Part shown: positions 25,379 to 36,202 of the stretch, piece after piece
Position numbering within the stretch: position 1 is the first letter of the stretch
Layout: every line of letters begins with the position of its first letter
NCBI GenBank assembly: GCA_030789695.1
Contig: CM061141.1
Location: forward strand, 196,923,689-196,987,688
DNA from: Scilla litardierei
Lineage: Eukaryota; Streptophyta; Magnoliopsida; Asparagales; Asparagaceae
Direction of reading: 5' to 3'
Length of the DNA: 64,000 bases
The notes under the pieces: model-generated
Database searches by the model: none
What the model was told of the DNA's origin: nothing
What the model saw: only the letters and a program-made list of their open reading frames with translations
Translations under genes and position numbers: made by a program

Positions 25379-27796
25379 TGTTGGGGTTTTGGCGGACCCC
25401 CAGAGCTCGGATCCATATCCGTCCTAAGTCGGACGGACCACGGAGGCACAAAAGCGCAGCGGAAAACCAGAAATCAAAAATTTCTTCACTAGCTAAACTA
25501 TTTATCTAGGCTCTGGGGAGCCAGAACCTAGCCCGATCTTTGCCGACTTGGAGTGGGTCTGACCACCCCAAGAAGGATCTACACTAAAGCGACTAATTAA
25601 AACTATACTAGAAAACGGTTAACCACATACCCGCAATCTTGGCCCTGGAGCAGGCAAGATGTACCGCACCGTCTTGAGAAGCTCCTCGTAGCCGAGCCGT
25701 GTTGACCCGATCTCCCTGAGCCGCCTCGCACCCTCGCACCGATCCGCCCGAGCTGCTTTCGCCTCCGAGCCGATCACACGCGGTAGAAAGTTTCACTTGA
25801 GAAGAAACCCGCGTCTTAGACGTCCGGATCAGATCCAAACCCCCTTTGTAGTCGTGCTAGGACTACTCCGGAGAATAGGAAAATAGAGAGAGAGATTTAG
25901 TCGCCGATCGAGCTTGCTCTAAAAATCTGGAGCTACTCGATCGTTGACTGGTGTGTATTTCAACGAGGAGAGTGCACCCCTATTTATATAGGGAGTGAGC
26001 ACTCAACTTCTCGTTGCGGGCAATGTGGGACAATTCCCATGAAGAGGAAAAATTCAATTAAGCCATTTGGCTTAATTTCAACTTTTAAAGTTAGCCTTTC
26101 ATAAAGTCAAACTTTAACGAATTAATTCTCTTCGCATACTAAACTTCAGACACCAAACAAGCTATCAATCAGAAAAGCTTGGAATGGTGAACGCGTAGGA
26201 ACTGACGGTGACGAATTTCGACTTCGTTTGACCCCTCAAACAATTGCTCAAAGTTTAGCAATTTCTCAAAATTCGTAGCCGTCATTAGGGTTTCAAAAAA
26301 CCCTAATTTTGACTTAAGTTGCGGGCGCGCCAGCTAGGCTTAGCGGGCGCGCCCGCCCAAAGGAGCAAGGGCGGGCCGCCCGCCCGCTGCTGCAGCGGGC
26401 CGCCCGCCCGCTGCACACAGCGGGCCGCGCCCGCTGCTGCAGCGGGCCGCGCCCGCTGTGCAACGGGCGTGAGCCCGTTGCAGCCAGCGGGCGTCACCCG
26501 TTTGCCTTTGCACATGGGCCTTTTGGCCTAGTGGGTCTAACCCACTTCCCCTTGAACTCTTTCTGTGTTTTTGGACTCGTTTGAGCTCTGATTTGGACGC
26601 GGTTTGAACCTGTGTTTAGACCGGGATAATCACGTCATCCAGGTAACCCTTTCCAACAAGTTTGTTCCTACTAAATTCGTCGTAACTAATTTACAACACG
26701 TTTAGTCAAAGTTAGCATCTCATGCAACGTTGTGTCCCTATTGCTAATGCGACTAACTTCACAACTTAAATATCACCAAATGATATTTCTCTCTATTCTA
26801 TATTCCTATTACTAAGACACGAGCACTACTCGGTGTGAGACCCTACAGCCTGACCTTACTACAGGTTGGGGCTCGAAACCCCTAGACGACGGTCACTACG
26901 AGCAGTAGCTGTCGTCCCTGTTTCAGAGTCATCATAACTTGATCGACCCTTTGACAAAAGTATCATAGGGTTTGCATTGGCTGTGTCAGTGATGAATTCC
27001 GTTAGCTAAAATCCCTTCGTCAAGACTGTGTTTATTGTTGGCCTAGGGTATGGTTTTTTGTCAACCCTATTAGACAACATTGGTCAGTTTACGGCGGTCT
27101 TTATTGTATACACGTTGTACTACTTGCAACGTACCCCGGCCGAGGATTAACATAAGGACCGTACTGAGCCTATAACACTAACTTCCCTTTAATGGAAGTG
27201 ACGAATCCCATCTTAGTCACTTACTCACCTCGAGAGCTTCAGGTGCAGCCCAACCTAAGATCTTTCATCAGGACTTATCCTCGAAGCTAGATCATGGATC
27301 TAAGCTACACCGTTCGCTCACAGGTCGGTACAGATGACTTCAGGTCTTAAGGATCAACTAACCTATCATCACCCTAGAGTTATTAAAGACAGATCATTAA
27401 AGTTAACCATTTAATAACTCTAACTTGGTCGTTCAGTGAACTCATTCTCCAATGAGCACCTGTGTCTCGTCTCTGACTTCGCCAAGTCGAATGACTATGA
27501 GATCATCATTACCCGAAGGTAAGACGAAGACACGGTGATCTATCCGATGTGTCGATATCCAGTTCTCGACACATCTACGATCACGAACCGTTTAAGACTT
27601 ACGTTTCTATTCGGTCGCTTACTTACTCATAATCGAGATCTCATCTAGATATGTAAGGACCTAACTATAAGTCTATGGATATTATCTAAGTATATTAATA
27701 CAAATGATTTTATACTTAGAATAATACGTACCATATACGGTATGAACAAGACGTATAATCAAGATAAATTGCCTTATGGGCATATATCTTCCTACA
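25379..27796 (-). repeat. 5' LTR of Copia B
   Basis: Duplicate of 18974-21391 with equal length. Differences cluster in the GC-rich block and are otherwise mostly C/T or G/A, as expected of methylated plant DNA. Confidence 0.93.
25981..25990 (-). promoter_or_regulatory. TATA box in the Copia B 5' LTR
   Basis: TATATAAATA on the minus strand, the likely core promoter of Copia B RNA. Confidence 0.7.
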
Positions 27797-27801
27797 GTAA
27801 T

Positions 27802-28331
27802 AAACTTATATGGCAAAATAGACTGGGCCATACTAAAGAGACTAAGCTTCACAAGTAAAATAAAAAGGGGTTTGACCTCTCGTATTATGAAGTCTACGGA
27901 CACTTGTGAATCTTATTCTCAAAGGTTTGATGGCCGAAACTCCTTCTGTAAGATAGTAGGATAACGAGTTGTTGAACTTACAGTCTCGTACATACTGATG
28001 TACCGAACGCCTTCTGTAAGATAGTAGGATAATGAGTTGTTGAACTCACAGTCTCGTACGTACTGATGTACCTGGACACGAGTCTAAGTTAGACATAATA
28101 AGTTGTTCTTATTTTATTAAGACACGTGTTCTTGATGAAACACAAGTCTGATAAAATAGAGAACAAAACACAGAAATATTTGAACTGATTCGATTAGATC
28201 GAAAAGTCAAGTACTTAAATGGGTAAATCTTGTATAAATTAAAAGAAAATGTGATTTTCTCTCAAGTCTTTTAACAAATCAGTGTGTTGAAGAGCATGAA
28301 TCACACTTTGTTAGACATGGTGCGGTGCATG
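27802..28331 (+). pseudogene. Decayed Copia integrase of Copia A
   Basis: Integrase inserts element DNA into the genome. Only scattered fragments in shifting frames survive. Just right of the Copia B insertion, LIWQNRLGHT matches the GAG-pre-integrase LWHxRLGH motif, followed by TCESYSQRF, close to the usual CESYLxGK. ELLN at 27967 and its duplicated copy resemble the LLxLIHTDVCG stretch. VFLMKHKSDKI (28126-28158) and IRLDRKVKYLN match the integrase core near its second Asp block. MNHTLLDMVRCM (28296-28331) matches the ERMNRTLLDMVR block around the catalytic Glu. Many stops and small indels intervene. This shows that Copia A descends from an element with pol. Confidence 0.7.
27943..28073. repeat. 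68-bp tandem duplication in the integrase relic
   Basis: Two adjacent copies (CTTCTGTAAGATAGTAGG...TACTGATGTACC) starting at 27943 and 28011 differ at three positions. Confidence 0.9.
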
Positions 28332-29160
28332 CCTGATGACTCTGAGTTATAGTCTTTCCTCTGGGTTAAACCCCAGATAAATATGCCTAGCTTTTGATAA
28401 GGTTCTATGAGAACATTATGAATATGATATTCATTAAATCAATCTTTAGGAAGCTAAATGATTACTCAAGTCTCGTAAGATGAAGAGTCGAGTTAGACAT
28501 CATTGTAGATGATGATTTAAAATAACTTTCAGGATGAAATTCGGAGTATAGACTCTAATTAACAATTTGATGCAATAGGTCCGTGCATGTAAATAAAGTA
28601 TGGACTTTAGTTTACATGCCCAAAGATATTGTTTCTTAATGTCTGCAAGTAAATCTTCGAGTTTAAAAGGTTGGTGCAGAAAGAAAGTAGTGAAGTACAG
28701 CTAACGTGGTTGAGAATGTTTTCATTCTAATTCCTATAAAATGATTATGATGAAACCGTCTCGCCAGCAGATGCGTACAGATCTACTCGGACCGAACTCG
28801 ATGTAAATGCTCAAGATGGCCATGAAAACTGGTGCATTTATTTATAGTCCGTTATCTAAATATGATTTAGAAAAACGAACTTATATGAATTAGCCAGAGA
28901 GTTTTCAAGGTCAGTGGGAGCGGATAAAAAACATGCGAGGCATCAAGGGGATGGAACATATTTCTGATAAAGTAGTCAAAAGAGTTTGACACTTTTAAAA
29001 TATGAACCGTCTAAAATGACCAATAACTTATTATCGTAAGGTAGGATGAACTGGATGAGATCCAGGAAAATTAAATGGATTCCGTGGGACCAAAGTAAAT
29101 TATTTGGATGAGATTCAAATGAATGGTCTAAGATAAACATAGAAAACCCTTTAAGTTTAT
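28332..29160 (+). other. Decayed pol region of Copia A, unresolved
   Basis: Lies where RT and RNase H should be, and is far too short for both. I find no convincing RT motif. Deletions and decay are the likely reason. Confidence 0.45.
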
Positions 29161-29240
29161 ACAGTAGACGTTTCAACAGATCTGCTCACGAAGGCTCTAC
29201 CACTTGAGGTCTGGAAAGACTTATGTGTAAATGCAGTATG
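29161..29240 (+). pseudogene. Tail of Copia RNase H of Copia A
   Basis: One frame reads TVDVSTDLLTKALPLEVWKD, close to the conserved C-terminal block of Copia RNase H (N-x-ADPLTKALP...). It sits about 40 bp before the purine tract and 3' LTR, the expected position for the end of pol. The rest of RT/RNase H is missing or unreadable. Confidence 0.7.
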
Positions 29241-29278
29241 AGATACCTGGATAAATGGGACTGAGTGCAAGTGGGAGA

Positions 29279-31719
29279 TGTTGCGGATGTATGCCCTCGA
29301 GGCAATTTATCTTTGTGTATCTATACAAACATCTTGTTCAAAATTACAGTAAGCTGTATGGTAAGAATTTATCTAAGTTAAATCATAATGTAGTTATCAT
29401 TAGTAATTAACTTAGGTAAAGTCTTGAGACTTAATGCAAGGTCAAACATGTATCGAGATGAGTATCTCGATAATAGAGAAATGTTTGATCGTCTGTAGCA
29501 TAAGTCTAAAAAGGTTCGTGGTCATAGATGTTTCGAGAAAAGGATATCGAAACATCGGATAGACCATTGTGTCTTAGTCTTCACCGTATAGCGGTGACGA
29601 TGATCTCATGATCGTTTGACTTGGCGAAGTCAAAGACAAGACACATGTGCTCATTAGAGAATGAGTTCACTGAACGACCCACAAGAGTTATCATATGGTT
29701 ATGATTGACAACTTTGTCAATGATAACTCTTAGTGATGATATGCAAGTTGGTGTTTCACTTGAGGTCATTGTACGAACCTGTGCGTGAATGGTGTCACTT
29801 TGATCATTAACCTAGCTTCAAGGCAAGGCCGATCGAAAGGTCTTTGGTAGGGTGACATTTGAAGCGTACAAGGAGAGTAATGACCGAAATAGGATTCGTC
29901 TCTCCTGGTCAATGAGAGTTAGTGTCGTAGAGTTTGTTTGGCCTTTAGTAAAAACTCTGGAGAGAGTATGTTGGAAGTTATCCAACATTATTTGACTAAA
30001 GATCGAGGGAAACTAACCGAATTCAAGTTATTGGGGTTGACAGTTTGACCGTACCCTAGACTTGAATTAAACGACATAGTTTAGACGAAGAGACTAAAAC
30101 TACAGAATTCATCACGGAAACAGTCAGGGTGGTCCCGACAATGCTCATGTCGATGAGTCAACCACATAATTATGATACTGAAACAGGGACGGCAACTGCC
30201 GCTCGTGGTCACTGACGTATATGGCTTCAAGCCTAACCTGTAGTAGGGTCAGGCTGTATGGTCTCACACAAAGTGCGACCTTCATCTAGTAATAGGTAGA
30301 ATCATTAGGGAGAATTATTTGCATTTGATGCAAGGGATAGAAAATTTCATTTGATGCAAATGAAAATTTTAAGCCTATATAAGGACCAATTTGCATATTA
30401 TGCAAAAGGGGTAAAATGTGTCTTAAATTGTTTAAGACCATATTTAATATAATAAATGCATGGAAAAGTTTATCTGTAAGACAGGAATGTCCCGCTCTAA
30501 ACACAGATTCGAACGGCGTCCAAATCAGACGCCAAGTGCCCAAGTTACGCACAAAACAGCTCAAAGGGGTCTTACTCATGCCTTAACTGGGCATGGGTCG
30601 GATCAGACTGACCCAGGCCAGACCATCTGGGTCTGGCCTGGGCGTCAGGCCAGCCTGGGCCAGGGGCCCTGGGCGCCCTGGGCCGTGCGCCCTGAGCTCC
30701 AGGCATGGGCACCTGGCGCCTGGGTGCCAGGCCAAGCGCCCAGGCTGGGCGTGCCCATGCTGTGTGCACACAGACCACGCATCCAGCCTGGTCTGGGCTC
30801 GCCCTGCTGGTGCAGTGGGCCCCACCCGAACTGGGTTTCAGAACCTTAAGGCTGTGCAGATTTTGAGGGCTGATTTTGGACGAAAATCACGCCTTGGGCT
30901 GATCTTTAGGCGATCAATTGGAGGGTCAAACGGACTCCGATTGACTCGTCTGTTTTTCCTATGCGTTCACCTTTGAACACCCTTCGATTTGATAGGTTGT
31001 GTCTATCATAAAGCTCAACGGTAAGGGAGTTAAAATTCACGGAAGTTTGGCCTTTGTGAAAGGCAAACTAAATTGAATTTATTAACTCCAAACTTTAGTC
31101 CCACATCGGAATTTGAGTAAAGGGGAGGGGCCAGCCGCCTATATAAATAGGGGTCTGCTCCCCTCCTTAAAAGTCGTCCCAAGCTCTAGATCTAAGCGGC
31201 TCCCATAACTGTTGGAGCATGCTCGGATCTAGGCTTAATTAAATATTCTCTTCTCCCTATAATTTCTGCCTTACTCCCAAGGGGCTCTAGCAAAGCCACG
31301 AAGGGGTTCGGATCTGATCCGAAATCTTGGCGAAGGTTCACACTCGGGTGAAACTTTCTTTGGCTTGTGGTTGGCTTGGCGACAAGAGGATTGCTCGCCT
31401 CGGGTCGCGGAGCAGTTTGGCGCGGGACGGGGAGCGACGCGGAAGACGGTGTGGTACACCTTGCCTGAACAAAGGCAAGGTTCCGGGTATGTGAATTTAA
31501 TTAGCTTTCCTTTAATTTAATCGCAGTAGTTTAGATCCATCTTGTGGTGGTTAGATCCACCCAAGTCGGCAAAGATCATGGCTAAGGGTCTTGAACCTTA
31601 AGGCTTCGTTAAAAATAGTTTAACGAGTTAAATTTTTCCGCTGCATTCTTTTCGCTCTTTGGTCCATCCGACTTAGGACGACAATAGATTTGTGCCCTGA
31701 GGGTCTATAAAACCCAATA
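29279..31719 (+). repeat. 3' LTR of Copia A
   Basis: It starts TGTTGCGGATGTATGCC and ends AACCCAATA (degenerate CA end), 2,441 bp. It aligns with 14037-16559. Confidence 0.9.
31140..31149 (+). promoter_or_regulatory. TATA box in the Copia A 3' LTR
   Basis: TATATAAATA in the context GCCGCCTATATAAATAGGGG, shared by the LTR fragments at 42425 and 62244. Transcription would start a few tens of bases on. Confidence 0.7.
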
Positions 31720-31724
31720 GGATC

Positions 31725-33163
31725 TAGCCTCATTGTCAAGCTAGATCAAGTATAGTATCGGATCTAGCTTCGTTGTCAAGCTAGATAAAGTATGGGCGTC
31801 TAGGCGACTATCATGTCACCGCCTAGTCTCTTTTGCAAAAATTCACGGCCTAAACATGGATTAACAATAATCTGAGCAAGTTTCACGTGCCTGAAATGAT
31901 GTCCGAAATCCTCAGTTCAACAGTCCAGAATCTCATATGTGCTCAACAAACATCACCAACCTACAGTCCTATGTTATTAATCTTCAATTAGTGATTTAAT
32001 CAAAAGCAATGTAATTACAGTTTTTATCTTGTTTAACAGGCGGTCTGTGGGTTCCTACGGGTCTGGATATACCTCAACACGATGCGAGAGTGACACTGGC
32101 GTCGGGTAGCAACGTCAGGGGTTGGACTTCGGTAGCGAGTGAGGTACGGCAACAACTAGAGACAATAGTAACACGACGTGCAAATGGCAGCAAGCAAGGG
32201 GAGTTGCGGCCTGTCGTCGGGTTGCGCGTGGCAACGGTGCAAGGGAGCATGGCAACGGCACAAGGAAGGCACGGCCTGGCCATGGGTGAAGGAGAAGCAA
32301 ATGGAAGTTTTTAATGGGCAAGGGGCTGTTGTGCAGTTGTTGCGGCTTAGGGGAAGCGTGTGGCCTGTGGAGAGGAGCTGGATGTCGCAAGGGGTTTGAA
32401 GGGCTGCAGTAGGTGGCCGGGGTGTTAGGGGGGTGTTGTGCGTGAGTTTTAGGAGGGGAGCTGCGAGATTTTGGAGGAGATCGGCAGTTTTGGTGGAGCC
32501 GTGAGTTTTGTGTGTGGGGATTTGGGGAGAAGAGGTAATGGGGATGATGCGTGGAGGAGGGCCATCGAGAAGAGGTCAGGCCGTCAGTTTAGGGTGGAGG
32601 CCGGCAAGTAGGGGGTGTCGGCCGTGAGTTCTATGGGTGGGGGAAGGGAAAACGACAGTATTTGTGGCGCAATGGCAATTTTTAGAGGATATGGGTGGGT
32701 GTTTACGGTTTATAGAGGAGGAGGAGGCGAGCTAATCGTGGAGGTGCGTGGCCGGAGCTAGGGGAGAGAGGGTGGCTGGCGGCTAGGGCAAGGGGCTGAT
32801 GGGATGGAGACTGCGTGAGGATGGAAGACCTAGGGGATGCTGTGTGTGAGTTGTGTTTCAAGTTGATGGGTTTGCTATATGGGGTAGATTTGGGGTACAC
32901 TTAAGGTGATTGGAGAAAGAGTGTGTAAGAGATGGAGGGTAGATTTAGTGTGACGAATAGCTAGGAGAAATATCATGTGAAACGTATTATATCCTAGTGA
33001 TTTGATTTGATTATTTAATTAGGGTTAAGTCTAGGCTAATTACAGATTAAAGGTGATTAGTGTGAAATATCAGTCTAATGGTGTCCGATAAATACAAGAA
33101 AAATATCGGGACGACCGTGTCGACGGAAGAATCGATACTACTATGGTCGATCACGGGCTAGGT
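31725..33163 (-). repeat. LTR B of the LARD, segment 2
   Basis: It resumes LTR sequence exactly after the GGATC duplication and aligns with 8011-9447. It ends at CTAGG (33159-33163), where Athila A inserted. Confidence 0.85.
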
Positions 33164-34888
33164 GATTCGGGTTCAATATTACATATTTAACCCCCCATTT
33201 AGCCCTATTTTGTGCTCATGTGATGCTACATTGTTCTCTAATTCAAACGTATTTTGTACACAATTATTTATTAGAGAAAACACTCTATTTGAGCACAAAA
33301 CAGCAATTAATGGAGTATCTCTGCACTTTTTATATTTTTTGTAGCTTGGTCTCGATCTTACGATTCCAACGACTACTTATTTGTATTTTTCTGAGATCTG
33401 TGCTAATTACTGTGAATTTTTGAATGCAGAATACCAATTAAATAGGGAAATACGCACGAAATACGGCGTAAATATGAAATACGGGACACGTGGCACTCAT
33501 CCGTGCAGTCCCGCCAGATCGAACGGCCCAAAACAATGGACGACGTGGCCATTTCCCAACCGAGCGATCGCCATCCTACGGCCACAAACACTCCCGCATT
33601 TGAATCATAAAGCAAGCGACGTGGCCGAATCCAGTTCGTTGGATGATGATCCAACGGCTATCGCACGGAGCTGAGAGCGAAGCGGAGCGATGTCGACGCG
33701 GTCGAATGCAAGCTGTTGGATTCTAATCCAACGGCCATCAGTGCGACGAAACGAAGTGACAGCGGGTGAATCTTAAAGCAGAATGAGCGGGCGAGATCTA
33801 ACGAAGCTTAGATCGGACGGTCAGTATTCACCCCGACCCGAATACGGATGCGGATGCGGGCTTCGCACGAAATTTGAAGAACACGTGGCGTCCTCCAGTG
33901 CAATCCCGCACGATCCTACGGTCCACATTTGCTCCGATCAAGATCTGCGGCTCGGATGCGTTCGGATAGCGGATTTCAAGCGGGTTTGAAACCGTTAAGC
34001 ACCCCAAACCCGTAATGCCTATTATTTAAGCGTATTCTAAGGTTTTTGGGCGTAGTATGGGCGTATTGGAGCACCTAGGAGCCGAATTTCCCCTCTGAAA
34101 AATTCTGTAAATTTCCAAAGGCTGTTCTTCAGTTTTCCAGAGAGTTTTGAGTCTTAACATGGAGATTTGGTGATAGTTTCTTAAACTCATACCCCGTATT
34201 TGGGTGTTTTTCATCGTATTTTGCTATTAGAACTATGTATTTTGCTATGATCATTGTTTATTTCTGCATTATGAGTAGCTAAATCTTATTTGTGCATGGT
34301 ATGGAGTAGTTAGGGGATGTGAATCGTATTTGTTTGGTTGAATATCATCGTGCTTAATCGATAATGTCGCTAAAGTTGTAGTTTTTATTATTAAATCCTC
34401 TCTTTCATCTTCCAAAAGAAGTGATTGAGTTGATGATCACCCCACAAGGGTGAGCTTTGATCTATCCAAAAGAGAGTTTTTTACCGTATTTGTAGGATTA
34501 TAACTTTAGCAACGATTTAATTCATATTGTGCTTGAACCCCCAAAAGGGTATCTTCCGATGAATCGCTCCCAAAAGGAGGATTTATTGAGTTATATTTAA
34601 TCAACCAACGTATACGAATCACCGATCCTAACGAACCCATACCATGTGCATATTTCTCATACATACTTTCATACACGACTTTTTTTTTTGTTCGCATTGT
34701 TCACCACGATCAACTCCATTCACATCACCATCATTATTGAAGTGGTTAGTTTCTCTTTGTTGGATTTCTATTCGATTTGAGCTGTGGTTGCAACAGATTT
34801 CCTCCCGAGGATTCGACATCTGGACACCCAGATTATATTACTTGTTCGGACTCTTGCGCTTGAGAGAAGCACTATTTTGGGCCTACCA
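33164..34888 (+). repeat. 5' LTR of Athila A
   Basis: It runs from TGATTCGGGTTC to GGGCCTACCA, 1,725 bp. Positions 33301-34888 repeat 48161-49734. The TGATTCGGG start is shared with Athila B. Confidence 0.9.
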
Positions 34889-34894
34889 TGTTTT

Positions 34895-34912
34895 TGGCGA
34901 CGTTGCCGGGGA
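34895..34912 (+). other. Primer binding site of Athila A
   Basis: TGGCGACGTTGCCGGGGA differs by one base from TGGCGCCGTTGCCGGGGA, the usual Athila/Tat primer site (a tRNA-Asp type in the literature I recall). It is six bases inside the LTR end. Confidence 0.85.
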
Positions 34913-35074
34913 GAACGGTTTGTTACTACGGTTTATTTCATACAGAAGACCTTCGGTGAGATCTTTCCACTTTGTTGTATATAATTTTTGTTTGCTTTCA
35001 TATAAAAAACATATTTGTGCTAGTTTATGTGGCATAGGACTCCTAGGACACATAGGTTGACTCGACATTTTGAT

Positions 35075-36202
35075 ATGGCTAATAATAATATGGATGAAAA
35101 TTTTAGCAACAATAACGAGAATAATGCGCAACCTGGAGTTCCTAGAACTGTAAAAGATTTACTCAGACCCACTAGGACTAGGACAGCTTCATGCTTTGTT
35201 TTACCTACCGATGCAAATTCTTTCAATTTTAAACCTGGGGTGATCCAACTCTTACCCACCTTTCATGGGTTAGACAAGGAAAATCCATATCTTCATATTA
35301 AAGGATTTGAGGAGGTATGCTTGACATGCTTTGATGGAAAAACTAGCGAAGATACGGTATATCTTAAACTGTTCCCATTTTCATTGAAAGACAAAGGTAA
35401 AAATTGGTTGAATGCATTGCCATCATGTTCTATTACTACATGGATTGATTTGCAGGCTAAATTTCTAAAGAAGTTTTTTCCTATCCACAGGACACAGGGA
35501 TTGAAGCGGCAGATCATGAACTTTGCCCAGAAAGGCGAGGAGACATTCTACCAGGCATTTGAAAGGTTCAATGAGCTGTTGCTTGCATGCCCACACAATG
35601 GCTTTGACAAAAGCAGGATTATTGGCTTCTTCTACGATGGACTGCAGTCGCAGATGAAGCAATTTATAGAGATGATGTGCAATGGAGGATTCTTTGATAA
35701 AGAGCCAGATGAAGCTTGGACGTACCTGGAGGAGATAGCAGAAAATGCGCAGACATGGGACACTACTTAAGACTACGAGAGAGGGGCCACTCAGCACCAT
35801 CTCAGCCTACACGAGGAGTGGTATTCAATTTGAAGCCAGAGGATGCACTGGAGGCAAAGATGGAGGCCATGATCACGAACTAGCTTTATGCCATGAATTT
35901 GAAAGAGGCCAAGGCAGTTGAGATAGAGCAAATTTGTGCACTTTGCGACGTTGGTGGCCACGACACTAGTGCTTGTCCTACACTTCCAGTTTTGAAGAGC
36001 ATGCTAGGCAATCCAACGGGGGTGAATCAAGTGTCATCAAACTACCAGAACTTCAATTCCAACAATAAGGGGTGGCGCAACAATCCAAACTTAAACTGGG
36101 GCCCCAATCAGTAACCTCAGCAGCAAGCTCCACCGCCATTCAGACAAAATCAATATAACAACAATTATCAAAGGTGGGAACCAAAGGAGGGACCATGAGC
36201 CA
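35075..36202 (+). pseudogene. Athila gag with stops and frameshifts
   Basis: Gag forms the particle core. I take the ATG at 35075 (MANNNMDENFS) rather than the upstream in-frame ATG at 35027, because it follows the leader and starts a typical Asn-rich Athila N-terminus. The Retrotrans_gag domain follows (PTFHGLDKENPYLHIKGFEE, YLKLFPFSLKDKGKNWLNAL, FLKKFFP, FYQAFERFNELLLACPHNGF). A TAA at 35768-35770 ends this frame, and a frameshift near 35785-35805 moves the rest to another frame, which has a TAG near 35881. A CCHC knuckle (CALCDVGGHDTSAC, 35935-35976) is intact. Another TAA (36112) and a shift precede the Gln-rich stretch. Confidence 0.93.

Larger units (their letters stand above)
18974..27796 (-). 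mobile_element. Copia B, gag-only element nested in Copia A
   Basis: LTRs 18974-21391 and 25379-27796 are both 2,418 bp and differ at only a few tens of positions, mostly transitions, by eye. GTAAT at 18969-18973 and 27797-27801 is the target duplication. On the minus strand the order is LTR, primer site (25365-25377), non-coding leader, gag (23453-22629), non-coding tail, purine tract (21403-21392), LTR. No pol is visible, so it is a gag-only (TR-GAG-like) element. It is the youngest-looking retrotransposon here. Confidence 0.93.
14037..31719 (+). mobile_element. Copia A, complete ends, pol decayed, split by Copia B
   Basis: LTRs 14037-16559 and 29279-31719 flank an interior with an initiator-Met primer site (16561) and a purine tract (AAGTGGGAGA, 29269-29278). 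GGATC at 14032-14036 and 31720-31724 is the target duplication. The interior keeps weak remains of integrase and of the RNase H tail, with no gag recognised. Copia B (18974-27796) interrupts it. Without Copia B it is about 8.9 kb. The same LTR architecture (TATA box, GC-rich block, purine tract) is shared with Copia B and Copia D. Confidence 0.9.

Noticed and set aside
34644..35060. 138-codon frame overlapping the Athila A 5' LTR end and primer site
   Set aside because: It crosses the LTR, primer site and leader, and shows no domain. Gag starts just after it at 35075.
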